Positions 46,838-54,109 of a stretch of DNA of 64,000 bases are shown here, piece by piece. The notes under the pieces were generated by a model. It did not search any database and was not told the DNA's origin. It saw only the letters and a program-made list of their open reading frames with translations. How positions within the stretch are numbered: position 1 is the stretch's first letter; the number at the start of each line of letters is the position of its first letter. Location of the stretch: NCBI GenBank assembly GCA_001828855.1, contig MHZT01000047.1, forward strand, positions 62,001 to 126,000. Reading direction: 5' to 3'. This DNA is from Rhodobacterales bacterium RIFCSPHIGHO2_02_FULL_62_130. Its GTDB lineage: Bacteria > Pseudomonadota > Alphaproteobacteria > Rhodobacterales > Rhodobacteraceae. The position numbers and the translations under genes were made by a program.

Positions 46838-47028
46838 CACCCGCAGAGTTTCGCACGGCCCGCAAGTCATTGGGCCTAACGGGCGAGGAGATCGCAGTCT
46901 ACCTTGGGTATGGCTCAAAAACGCGGGTCAGCGCCGTCGAAAACGGTGAGACCGTGCCCACACAGACTGCCATCATCATGCAGTATTTGCTGATCACGCC
47001 GCGTGACCAGTGGATAAAATGCCCCTGA
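46834..47028 (+). CDS. Small Cro/CI-type helix-turn-helix protein
   Basis: A 64-residue protein, almost only one HTH_3 domain: FRTARKSLGLTGEEIAVYLG (residues 6-25) followed by KTRVSAVENGETVPTQTA. The recognition helix would be TRVSAVENG. It probably acts as a small dimeric repressor, and the GTAACTT sites at 46038-46079 are the obvious candidate operator. It has no C-terminal oligomerisation domain like CI. Coupled to the preceding gene by ATGA. Confidence 0.75.
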   Translation: MTPAEFRTARKSLGLTGEEIAVYLGYGSKTRVSAVENGETVPTQTAIIMQYLLITPRDQWIKCP

Positions 47029-47034
47029 TCGCAG

Positions 47035-47145
47035 TCAGTCGGAGGCCAGCGCCGCCACCCGTCCCGCGCACTCACGCAAGGCTGATCGGTCACACCCCCA
47101 CAGCACCGAGACATCCCGATCTGACAGCGCACGATGTTGCAGCAT
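47035..47145 (-). pseudogene. Duplicate of the Rz1 C-terminus (fragment)
   Basis: Reading on the minus strand, 36 codons from the Met at 47145 give ALSDRDVSVLWGCDRSALRE and a further C, matching ALSDRDIEVMWGRDRSALRE, also followed by C, of the o-spanin gene at 49693. The nucleotides differ widely, so the copy is old or comes from another phage. The frame is open upstream (to about 47190) without a Met or signal peptide, so there is no lipoprotein start: it looks like a remnant. Confidence 0.5.
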
Positions 47146-47199
47146 TTGTGGCGTAAGCCGCGCATAGAAATCGAGGCTGTGCGCGCATGTTCACCCCGC

Positions 47200-47490
47200 T
47201 CAAATGCTGGTCTGGATGGTCAGCGCCTCATCCACGACAGTCTGCACCACGCCCGAGACTGTCACGCGCACCTGCAACTGATAGACGCCCGCCGACAGGG
47301 TGCCAGCCGCGAACAGCACCCGCACCGTGTCGGTATCCTCGATAGTCGCCACACCTTCGACCGTCGCGGCCCCAGCCTTAGCGGCATGGGCTACGACCGT
47401 GCCGCCGGTCAGCGACGTGATCCCTGCCCCCGCCTCGAATGTCACCGGCACGGTGATGTCCAGTGTATCTGCCGCCCATGATCTGCTCAT
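47200..47490 (-). CDS. Small phage structural protein, unknown
   Basis: A 96-residue beta-rich protein (MSRSWAADTLDITVPVTFEAG...) whose text (GVYQLQVRVTVSGVVQTVVDEALTI) resembles an Ig-like or phage BppU-type strand pattern. It overlaps the preceding repeat-rich gene by ATGA. It is the last minus-strand gene of the late operon. Possibly a fibre-tip or receptor-binding part; no family identified. Confidence 0.6.
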   Translation of the reverse strand: MSRSWAADTLDITVPVTFEAGAGITSLTGGTVVAHAAKAGAATVEGVATIEDTDTVRVLFAAGTLSAGVYQLQVRVTVSGVVQTVVDEALTIQTSI

Positions 47491-48911
47491 GCCGCCCTCC
47501 AAATTCCGTTGATGACATGGCCTGAGACGCGGCCCGCGATGCGGCTGGCCGCGACGATCCCAGACACGCTATGACCCCGCGCGACACCGGCCACTGTGTT
47601 GGCCTGCACAGTGCCAGCGATGGTGACAGCCGAAACCACACCCGCGATCTGCAGGGTGGTGACGCGCGAAACGATACTTCCCACCGCCTGCCCCGTGACC
47701 TCGGCAGAGCCGTCCAGACTGCCACGCACCTGCACCGCGGCTATCGCAGATCCGCTGATGGACGCCTCGCCCTGCGCCGATGATGTGACGGCCACCGATG
47801 CGGCAGCCTCGCCGGTGATGGTGACAGCCCCAGCCGCAGCGGCGCTGACCTGCACAGAGCCAATCGCTGACCCTGTAACGCTGACCTCACCTGATGCGGC
47901 GCCAGTGATGCCGGAATCGCCGACCGTGCCAGTGGCCGACCCCGTGACAGTAGCCTCTCCCGACCATACCGCACTGACCTGCACGGATGCGCTGGCTGTG
48001 CCGGTGATTGAGGTTTCGCCCGCCATGACAGCAGAGACGGACACAGCCCCAGAGGCAGCGCCGCTGATCGATGCTGCGCCATCTGCCGAGGCCGAAACCG
48101 CGACAGACCCCGCCGCCGATCCGGTCAGGCCGACCGTGCCAGATCCTGCCGCCGCAACCGCGACCGAGGCGCTGGCCGATCCTGTTACGTCAGCCGTTCC
48201 GCTTGCAGTCCCAGTGACGCCAGAGGAAGCCGCAGGCCGCAGCGCCATCGTGACGGAGGCGTTGGAGTAGGTCGCGCTGTCAGATGCGCCGAAGGTCCAT
48301 GCTGCCGGATCATATGCGCCAGAGGTCCACTCGACATACCCCATGCCCGAAGTGCAGTCGGTGTAGAGTGAAGTCCGCGCCACCTGCGTCCGAAAGTTCG
48401 ATAGGTATGATGCCGCAAGCGTCCCGCTGGTGTCGCCCTTGTGTGCCGACATTCCGGCAACCACAATGACCGCGCCTGATGTTACAGGCGTGATCGAAGG
48501 CGGGTTCGGAATGGCACTGTCTATTCCCGTATTTGTTGTGGACGCGACATCAAATGCCGTTGTGTCGTCCACCCCTCGAAAGACCTGAACGCAAACAATG
48601 CCAGGAACGCCAGCAGACCCTGTGCCACTTACTTGCACAGAAGCATCTGGTGATGCACCCATGCGCTTCCATGACAGCGACAGGTTTGCATCCGCATCAG
48701 TGTCATTCGAATAAAGTTCTGCAATTTCAGAATATCCGGTAGTTAATACACCGATGGACACATCAGAGGTATTAGTCAGCGCAACGGAGACTAACACCAT
48801 ATCACCATCAGCAGGCGCGGAGGCCAATCCACCTGTCAATGCGAAGGTGACAGTCGTGCTGCCTGAGGCACTCAGCGCCTGCGTCTGCCCGCCGACATAT
48901 TCAATCGCCAT
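47487..48911 (-). CDS. Repeat-rich tail fibre/receptor-binding-like protein
   Basis: 474 residues. The N-terminal half (1-230) is a beta-rich domain, MAIEYVGGQTQALSASGSTT at its start, containing WKRMGASPDA and GVPGIVCVQVFRGV. It is followed by about nine 20-residue units (about 238-417) of the type G-x-xx-ITG-xAxxSVxVxAxxx, poor in charges and rich in A, S, G, T and V. The tail (418-474) has shorter ITIAGTV-like steps. The organisation, a globular head then a repetitive beta-rich shaft, suggests a fibre. It lies at the end of the late operon after the lysis genes. Confidence 0.62.
   Translation of the reverse strand: MAIEYVGGQTQALSASGSTTVTFALTGGLASAPADGDMVLVSVALTNTSDVSIGVLTTGYSEIAELYSNDTDADANLSLSWKRMGASPDASVQVSGTGSAGVPGIVCVQVFRGVDDTTAFDVASTTNTGIDSAIPNPPSITPVTSGAVIVVAGMSAHKGDTSGTLAASYLSNFRTQVARTSLYTDCTSGMGYVEWTSGAYDPAAWTFGASDSATYSNASVTMALRPAASSGVTGTASGTADVTGSASASVAVAAAGSGTVGLTGSAAGSVAVSASADGAASISGAASGAVSVSAVMAGETSITGTASASVQVSAVWSGEATVTGSATGTVGDSGITGAASGEVSVTGSAIGSVQVSAAAAGAVTITGEAAASVAVTSSAQGEASISGSAIAAVQVRGSLDGSAEVTGQAVGSIVSRVTTLQIAGVVSAVTIAGTVQANTVAGVARGHSVSGIVAASRIAGRVSGHVINGIWRAA
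47661..48200 (-). repeat. 60-bp coding repeat (20-residue units)
   Basis: Encodes residues 238-417 of the fibre-like protein. Units start with G and have SIxG/VTG near position 5-7 and SVxVSA near 13-18; one unit (about 319-340) is interrupted by an extra GDSG. Copy number could vary by recombination without frameshift. Confidence 0.65.
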
Positions 48912-48923
48912 GCGTCAGACCCC

Positions 48924-49265
48924 CTAAACTGCGATCAGAGACGGTTGCTCCAACCCAGCATCACCGCTCACCACGGACCAGTCAGCACAGACCAGACCAT
49001 CCTCTGCCGCCGCCACCGTCACGCGCAGCAGATACCCATCCGCATCTGGCGCCAGACTGACCACCTCGACCGAGCGGATGCAGTCGCCATATTGCGACAG
49101 GCTCTCGATACCTGCCGCCGAGACGGCATAGTCAAGCGCGCAGGCTGGCCGATCCAGCGCCAGCCTGACCACGCCCTGACCGGATGCGGCGACGCGCACC
49201 GCTGCAATAACGGCCTGCCCCGCGATCAGATCAATGCTGCCCGACCAGTGCTGCATGTCAGGCAC
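48924..49265 (-). CDS. Unknown late phage protein
   Basis: A 113-residue protein, beta-rich, starting MPDMQHWSGSIDLIAGQAVI. Two cysteines and a C-terminal VVSGDAGLEQPSLIAV. No family recognised. It overlaps the preceding gene by 8 bases and lies 12 bases before the fibre-like gene; probably part of the tail-fibre unit. Confidence 0.6.
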   Translation of the reverse strand: MPDMQHWSGSIDLIAGQAVIAAVRVAASGQGVVRLALDRPACALDYAVSAAGIESLSQYGDCIRSVEVVSLAPDADGYLLRVTVAAAEDGLVCADWSVVSGDAGLEQPSLIAV

Positions 49266-49680
49266 CGTTGGCGGTCAGAGTAAATGTGGAGATCGAAATC
49301 TGAACGCCTGCGACCAGATCAGCCGTCGCCTGCGCCAGCTTCAGATCACCTGTGCCACCATCGGCAGCACTTTGCGAGACGGTCCCCTGCATGTGACAGG
49401 TCACACCATCCGAGGCGTAGATCCTGAAATGCGCCGCTGTGCCGGTCGCATCGGCAGCGGTGTCCTGCCACGTCCCAGCCAGCGCCTTGGCCCCAGCCGA
49501 GGCCGCAGCCATCCAGTCAGACGGCAGGGCCATCGTTGCCAGCACCGTGCCAGCATCCGCCGTGGCACAGGTCGCAGGCACAGCGCCGGTGCGGATTTTC
49601 AGGATGGCCGAGGCACCGATGGCCGTCTCGATAGCATCAAGCCACGCATTGCGCGCAGCCACGGAAAATTGGAACGACAT
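49258..49680 (-). CDS. Unknown late phage protein (fibre-like module)
   Basis: A 140-residue protein, MSFQFSVAARNAWLDAIETA at the start, followed by a beta-rich region (ILKIRTGAVP, FRIYASDGVTCHMQGTVS). I recall phage proteins with a similar start annotated as hypothetical structural proteins. It follows Rz1 after 12 bases on the minus strand and overlaps the next gene by 8 bases. Confidence 0.6.
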   Translation of the reverse strand: MSFQFSVAARNAWLDAIETAIGASAILKIRTGAVPATCATADAGTVLATMALPSDWMAAASAGAKALAGTWQDTAADATGTAAHFRIYASDGVTCHMQGTVSQSAADGGTGDLKLAQATADLVAGVQISISTFTLTANGA

Positions 49681-49692
49681 AGTGGTATCCTC

Positions 49693-49896
49693 TCAAAGTT
49701 GCGATTTCAGACGCGCGCCGCATTCGCGCAGCGCGGATCGGTCCCGACCCCACATCACCTCGATGTCACGGTCAGACAGCGCGCGATCCGGCAGCACCAC
49801 CGGATCAGCGCAGGGCGGAAGGGCGGGCTTACCGGAGATTGAGCCGCCGCACGCGGTCAACAGACAGGCACTGAGGCACAGCAACAGGGTCCGCAT
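49693..49896 (-). CDS. Rz1-like outer-membrane spanin lipoprotein
   Basis: A 67-residue lipoprotein: signal MRTLLLCLSACLLTAC with lipobox LTAC (C16), then a Pro-containing region (GKPALPPCADPVVLPDRAL). It starts inside the i-spanin gene in another frame and overlaps it by 68 bases, the embedded Rz/Rz1 arrangement of many phages. The C-terminal half (ALSDRDIEVMWGRDRSALRE) has a second, diverged copy at 47035. Confidence 0.75.
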   Translation of the reverse strand: MRTLLLCLSACLLTACGGSISGKPALPPCADPVVLPDRALSDRDIEVMWGRDRSALRECGARLKSQL

Positions 49897-50101
49897 AGGC
49901 TCGATCCTCCAATTCGCGGGCCAGCAGCCGCGCCTCTTGTTCGGCAGCCGCCAGCTGGCGCGCAGCCTCTGCGTCGGCCTCGGCCTGCACCAAGGCTGCC
50001 GCGACATGCCGCGCCTCGTTATCCCGCTGGCCTTTGACATAGCCCGCCCCGCCCGCGCCAAGCGCCAGCAGCAGCGCGCCGATGATGATGTAGGGGTTCA
50101 T
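49829..50101 (-). CDS. Rz-like inner-membrane spanin
   Basis: A 90-residue protein with an N-terminal anchor (MNPYIIIGALLLALGAGGAG) and a long periplasmic helix rich in A, E, Q and R (KGQRDNEARHVAAALVQAEA and beyond), typical of i-spanins. It works with the overlapping Rz1-like lipoprotein to fuse or disrupt the outer membrane after endolysin action. Its ATG overlaps the stop of the preceding mini-ORF. Confidence 0.75.
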   Translation of the reverse strand: MNPYIIIGALLLALGAGGAGYVKGQRDNEARHVAAALVQAEADAEAARQLAAAEQEARLLARELEDRAYADPVAVPQCLSVDRVRRLNLR

Positions 50102-50178
50102 CGATGCCGCCTCACACCCACCCCCAGCCGGTGCAGCAGCAGCGTCAGCCGCCAGTCCAAGATCGGGGGGAAGATCAT
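50098..50178 (-). CDS. 26-codon mini-ORF coupled between endolysin and spanin
   Basis: MIFPPILDWRLTLLLHRLGV then GVRRHR. Its ATG overlaps the endolysin stop (ATGA) and its stop overlaps the Rz ATG (CATGA), so both junctions are coupled. It could be a real mini-protein with a hydrophobic-basic character, or only a ribosome relay. No family known. Confidence 0.4.
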   Translation of the reverse strand: MIFPPILDWRLTLLLHRLGVGVRRHR

Positions 50179-50654
50179 AGCCGTGCCATCTGGAAGTGCA
50201 TGGCATCCGCACCCCACAGCCTGATTGCAGGCAGCCAGCCGTGCTTTTCCATGATATCCAGAAAGTCGGCATATTCCGGCTTGCAGAACAGCGCGTCCGG
50301 GCAGCGCACCTTCAGACCGTTGGGCGCGGCGTAGAAATCGACCGCACACCCGTAGGCGTGCATCGACCAGCTGGTGCCGCCGCGCATCTGCCGGTGGGCA
50401 TAGCCGCCTGCAAACCGATCAATCCCCAGCGCTTGCACCCGTGCCAGCCCATAGACTGCCTGCACCTCTGTCATGGCCGCGACAAAGGGGGCGGTGCATT
50501 TCTGGTGCAACTGCACCCGCCGCGTGGTTTTCGCCAGATCCCAGTCGAGACGAAGCGCAAACGGCAGATCGACCATCGCCAGCCGCGCTTGAATTTCGGG
50601 GCCGGGCTTGCCGTAAAAGGTGCCGACCTCGGATTGCCTTGGCAGTTTCATCAT
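50175..50654 (-). CDS. M15-family peptidase, phage endolysin
   Basis: A 159-residue zinc peptidase with the M15/VanY-like site: S97-M-H99-A-Y-G-C-A-V-D106 and the third ligand H153 in DAMHFQMA. It should cleave D-Ala-containing peptide links or the L-Ala-D-Glu bond of peptidoglycan. There is no signal peptide, so it needs a holin for release. It lies between the two small membrane proteins and the spanins in a lysis cassette; all junctions overlap by a few bases. Confidence 0.88.
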   Translation of the reverse strand: MMKLPRQSEVGTFYGKPGPEIQARLAMVDLPFALRLDWDLAKTTRRVQLHQKCTAPFVAAMTEVQAVYGLARVQALGIDRFAGGYAHRQMRGGTSWSMHAYGCAVDFYAAPNGLKVRCPDALFCKPEYADFLDIMEKHGWLPAIRLWGADAMHFQMARL

Positions 50655-50824
50655 CTTCCCCCGATCCGTTGCGCGGCCCAGTCAATCGCCGCATGTGTGA
50701 TGTCGTGGGCGCGCGTCCGCGCCACCTCGCGCTGTGTCGGGGGCAACGCGGCATAGACCCCGCAGACCACCAGCAGCACCGCATAGACGCGCACCCGGCG
50801 CAGGCTGGCGCGGGTCTTATCCAT
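50651..50824 (-). CDS. Small one-TM lysis-region protein
   Basis: A 57-residue protein starting MDKTRASLRRVRVYAVLLVV, with one membrane segment (about 10-28) and a helical basic tail. It overlaps the holin-like gene by 8 bases and the endolysin by ATGA. A second holin or antiholin is plausible by position; the sequence alone does not decide. Confidence 0.55.
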   Translation of the reverse strand: MDKTRASLRRVRVYAVLLVVCGVYAALPPTQREVARTRAHDITHAAIDWAAQRIGGR

Positions 50825-51122
50825 TGTCGGACCCACCGCCCAACCGCGTCTTGATCAGCTCTTTGACAAACTGCCGATCCCCGATCAGCGCCGTGGTGAC
50901 ATCGAGGGCCAGCATCCCGAAAGCCATGATCGCCACCGTCGCTGCCGTCTCTGACCCGCGCAGGTATTGTGCCAGCGTGGGCGACAGGCCGACCGCCAGA
51001 AAGGCCGAGGCGACGGTCTTGACCACCCGCCGCCACAGTGCCTCTTTCTCGGCATCACGGCTGGCGGCATACAGCACCATCCCGATCAGCACGGCCCAGT
51101 ATTCCAGCGGTTTGTTGAGCAT
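50817..51122 (-). CDS. Holin-like membrane protein
   Basis: A 101-residue protein with three likely membrane segments (about residues 6-22, 34-54 and 66-88), short charged loops and a basic C-terminus (KELIKTRLGGGSDNG), a class I holin-like topology. It heads the lysis cassette, 63 bases behind a terminator hairpin. It would form the lethal membrane lesion that lets the endolysin out. Confidence 0.6.
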   Translation of the reverse strand: MLNKPLEYWAVLIGMVLYAASRDAEKEALWRRVVKTVASAFLAVGLSPTLAQYLRGSETAATVAIMAFGMLALDVTTALIGDRQFVKELIKTRLGGGSDNG

Positions 51123-51185
51123 ATCGGCCTCATGTGCTGTGGCAAAAAGCGGCGCACGCGGATCAGCGCGGCACCCTGCAGGCAT

Positions 51186-51207
51186 AAAAAAACCGCGACG
51201 GGCGCGG
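51186..51207 (-). terminator. Intrinsic terminator between tail and lysis genes
   Basis: On the minus strand CCGCG-CCCGT-CGCGG followed by seven T's (plus strand A-run 51186-51192). The short GC stem plus a T-run is a clear intrinsic terminator; it sits 64 bases before the first lysis gene and after the tail/assembly genes. Confidence 0.7.
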
Positions 51208-51233
51208 GCTGGCTTAGGAAATATCAGGCCGGA

Positions 51234-51563
51234 TCAGACCGCGATCTGCATCGCGGCTTCGAACATCGCGTCCATCTGGGCATCGGTGTAGCCGAGCAGG
51301 TAGCCCAATTCGTCAATCGTCTGGCTGGTGCGCCGCCATTCCATCGCGCTATTGATCGTCTCGCGCATGGCCCATGGGGTCGCAGGATCTGCGGCCATAG
51401 AATCCAGCGCGGCGCAGACATCAGCCCCCAGCGTCAAGCGGCCCTGCAACCGGCTGCATTTGGCAGAGGCGCGCCAACCATCCAGATCGATCAGTGGCAT
51501 ATCCTCCGGCGTCGCAGGGCGCAGGATCGGGGTATCCCCATCATAGACCAACACGTTCGTCAT
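51234..51563 (-). CDS. Unknown tail-region protein
   Basis: A 109-residue helical protein, MTNVLVYDGDTPILRPATPE at its start, and a C-terminus DELGYLLGYTDAQMDAMFEA. It overlaps the preceding gene by ATGA and is followed by the terminator at 51186. It may be a tail-fibre assembly protein by position; no family recognised. Confidence 0.6.
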   Translation of the reverse strand: MTNVLVYDGDTPILRPATPEDMPLIDLDGWRASAKCSRLQGRLTLGADVCAALDSMAADPATPWAMRETINSAMEWRRTSQTIDELGYLLGYTDAQMDAMFEAAMQIAV

Positions 51564-52159
51564 TGCAGAGACCTCCGATAGAGATAGAGTTTGCCAGCAG
51601 AGGTATTGGTTGTGAATGACACCCTTGCCTTTCCGATCTTTTGCGCCGCGCTATGGGCAAAGACAGTTGCTATGCCACCACCAGCAACGGGGGTAGTCGA
51701 TGTCACGCCGGTAACATCTGATATGATGACATGCGCCCCCATACTGCGCCGCACCTGAGGCAGCTCGATTTTACCGTTCACCGTGCTGACGGGTGACAAC
51801 AGCACAAAAGCGGACGAATAGGCCGCAGCCGTATCCCGATAAAGCTCGATCCTGAAATCAACCCCGGTGCCTGCTTTTTTCAGGTCATCAAAGATGATCA
51901 TGTATTCATAACCATCTGCGAAGGCGGGCGTTTCGATACTTGCAACCGCGCCATGCACGGCGAAGTCATAGAACTTTCCATCGCCCGTGCCGTTCAGCGT
52001 GCTGTTATAGGGATGCCACCCCGCCGCCGTGACGGGCGCTCCAATCGCCCCCTCGGCAATCGCAATAGGATCATCCCGCAGCGCGGTGATAAGTTCCTGC
52101 GTGACCGGGCTGTCCTGATCGATATCGCCGTTCGGGATGCCGGTATAAGCTGTCGTCAT
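51560..52159 (-). CDS. Unknown tail-tip/fibre-region protein
   Basis: A 199-residue, beta-rich protein. It starts MTTAYTGIPNGDIDQDSPVT, a pattern (proline and polar N-terminus followed by strands such as YEYMIIFDDLKKAG) seen in phage tail-tip or fibre proteins, and ends KLYLYRRSLQ. Its ATG shares one base with the stop of the preceding large tail protein (TGATG). Confidence 0.6.
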   Translation of the reverse strand: MTTAYTGIPNGDIDQDSPVTQELITALRDDPIAIAEGAIGAPVTAAGWHPYNSTLNGTGDGKFYDFAVHGAVASIETPAFADGYEYMIIFDDLKKAGTGVDFRIELYRDTAAAYSSAFVLLSPVSTVNGKIELPQVRRSMGAHVIISDVTGVTSTTPVAGGGIATVFAHSAAQKIGKARVSFTTNTSAGKLYLYRRSLQ

Positions 52160-53913
52160 CAGTTGATCCTCGCGCTATTGGTGCCATCGGACAGCAGGCC
52201 AGCCGCATTGCCGATATAGGCGTTTTTGAAGGGCGCAGACGGCCCCGGATAATCGGCGCTGCCATTGGCCATGACATAGTTGATGCGGCCATAAAGCGTG
52301 GCATCCTCGGCCTCGTATTCGACAATCTCGCCCGGCACGGTTTCTTCGGCGCTGATGATTTGCCAGATCCGCTGCCGCCGCGCCCCGAACTCATCGACGT
52401 CGAGGTAGTGCGAGATTTGCACCAGGTCGCCGACCCAATGCGCGCGATCCTTGGCGTCCATCCGAAACCGGCAGATCGACGGCACATCGACAAAGCGCGT
52501 GATGATCTTGGACGCCGTGGTATTGGCCAGCGCGCTTGAACTCAGCCAGCGCGCGTTGATCTTGCGGATCGCAGGCTCGCCATACATCACGTCACTCTCG
52601 GATTCGAGATTGGCGTCGATGAACACCTCGGCATAGGCCGACAGGTCCGTCGCGGCCTTGACGTGATCGCGGCGGTTATAGCTGATCCAGACCCGCGAGG
52701 CGCGGCCATCGGGGTTTTCCGACAGCGCGAAACTGTCGGCCAGAATGTGATCCTCTGCGGTCAGCAGCGGCGGCTCGGCATCGATGCCCCGGATGGCGCG
52801 AAGATCGACCAGCGCCGTGCGCTCATCCCACCACAGATTGACCAGCGTTTGCTCCTGCAGCTCGTCGCCCAATTGCACCACGGGCGTCGGGATCGAGATC
52901 AGCGCATCAAGCAGATAGGCAGAGCGATAGGTGCCAACCTCGGTCGCCCAACCTGCGAGGTTGAGATAGGCTGCCGGGATCTGCCCGTAGGTTTCCAGCA
53001 GCGCCTGGAACACGGTATCGATCGGTGCATTCACAATCCGCCAGCACCACTGCACCGTCTCATTCACGGCATGGGTGGCAGCCGTGGAATTATCCGTGCC
53101 GCGCGCCGATATCGTCAGCGTGACCCCGTTGGCCGAGGCTGTGACCGCCGAATAGGTCATGATCTCATCGCCGATCCGCACCGTGCCGGGGGCGGGATAG
53201 TCACCCACCACGGCATTCGTCACCTCAAACGAAGTGACCGAGGCATTGATGGCGATATAGAGCTTGCCCGGTGACGCCGCTGGCGCCTGCGCCTTGCGCT
53301 CTTCCAGCCGGGTCAGAATATCTTTGCCTTGGATCGAAACCCGCCCACCCGATGGGCCGGAAATCGACTGCATGAAATAGCTGCGCTTGACCATCGCCGA
53401 CAGGGCTTGGCCCGCGTAGCCTTCATAGATGATGATCAGCACATTCTGCCGATACTTGTTCCGCGCCATCCAGCGGGTCCAGTATGATCCGCGATCAGCC
53501 GACAGCGGATTCCACGACCGCCCGCCGACATAGGGATCGACACGCAGATCAGAATGCGGGTGATCGTTGAACACAAGGCTGCAGACCGCGCGATTGCCAA
53601 AGCCCGAGGCATTGGAATTCGACCCCGCGACGTTGATCCGCGTCGGCGTCGTGCTGACCGACACAAGCGACGGGATGATATAGGGCGCGCCCTCGATCTC
53701 CATTTCCGCCACGCGGCCCGTCGCAAAGAACAGCGACAGCGGGGTGCCAAGCGCAAAGTTCGCCGAATCCCGGCAGGTCGCGCGGGTGTTATAGCACTTG
53801 CGGTCTGCCGGATCGGTGGCCGTGCAGGGTGCGGTGCCGAACACATGCGCGCAGAACGGCTGCCGGATTTCAACAATCTGAACCGGTTCGCGACCCACAG
53901 TTGTTTCAGTCAT
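52159..53913 (-). CDS. Large tail-tip (hub-like) protein
   Basis: 584 residues, beta-rich. The N-terminus has four cysteines (C21, C30, C40, C47), with CTATDPADRKCYNTRATCRD resembling the iron-sulfur or zinc region of lambda gpL-like and related hub proteins; the metal is inferred. The middle and C-terminal parts hold phrases such as YFMQSISGPSGGRVSIQGKD and CRFRMDAKDRAHWVGD. It likely forms the tail hub after the tape measure. Neighbours overlap it by 1-8 bases. Confidence 0.6.
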   Translation of the reverse strand: MTETTVGREPVQIVEIRQPFCAHVFGTAPCTATDPADRKCYNTRATCRDSANFALGTPLSLFFATGRVAEMEIEGAPYIIPSLVSVSTTPTRINVAGSNSNASGFGNRAVCSLVFNDHPHSDLRVDPYVGGRSWNPLSADRGSYWTRWMARNKYRQNVLIIIYEGYAGQALSAMVKRSYFMQSISGPSGGRVSIQGKDILTRLEERKAQAPAASPGKLYIAINASVTSFEVTNAVVGDYPAPGTVRIGDEIMTYSAVTASANGVTLTISARGTDNSTAATHAVNETVQWCWRIVNAPIDTVFQALLETYGQIPAAYLNLAGWATEVGTYRSAYLLDALISIPTPVVQLGDELQEQTLVNLWWDERTALVDLRAIRGIDAEPPLLTAEDHILADSFALSENPDGRASRVWISYNRRDHVKAATDLSAYAEVFIDANLESESDVMYGEPAIRKINARWLSSSALANTTASKIITRFVDVPSICRFRMDAKDRAHWVGDLVQISHYLDVDEFGARRQRIWQIISAEETVPGEIVEYEAEDATLYGRINYVMANGSADYPGPSAPFKNAYIGNAAGLLSDGTNSARIN

Positions 53914-54109
53914 AGGATGTAATCCAGTTTCCCAGTTGCAGCAGGCCCGTCAGCCATCTGGGGATTGGCATGTCGTAGACTGTCGCCACCCCATCGATTT
54001 CGGTCAGCAAAGACTCGGTGATCGCATCACCGTCCTTGATGTCGCGTGACAGCGTGTAAGTATGACCATCGACATGGTGCTGGCCCTTGGCCCAAAGCGG
54101 ATTAGTCAT
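53906..54109 (-). CDS. Small unknown tail protein
   Basis: A 67-residue protein (MTNPLWAKGQHHVDGHTYTL...). No family recognised. It overlaps its neighbours by 8 bases on each side, so it is coupled into the tail-tip unit. Confidence 0.6.
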   Translation of the reverse strand: MTNPLWAKGQHHVDGHTYTLSRDIKDGDAITESLLTEIDGVATVYDMPIPRWLTGLLQLGNWITSYD

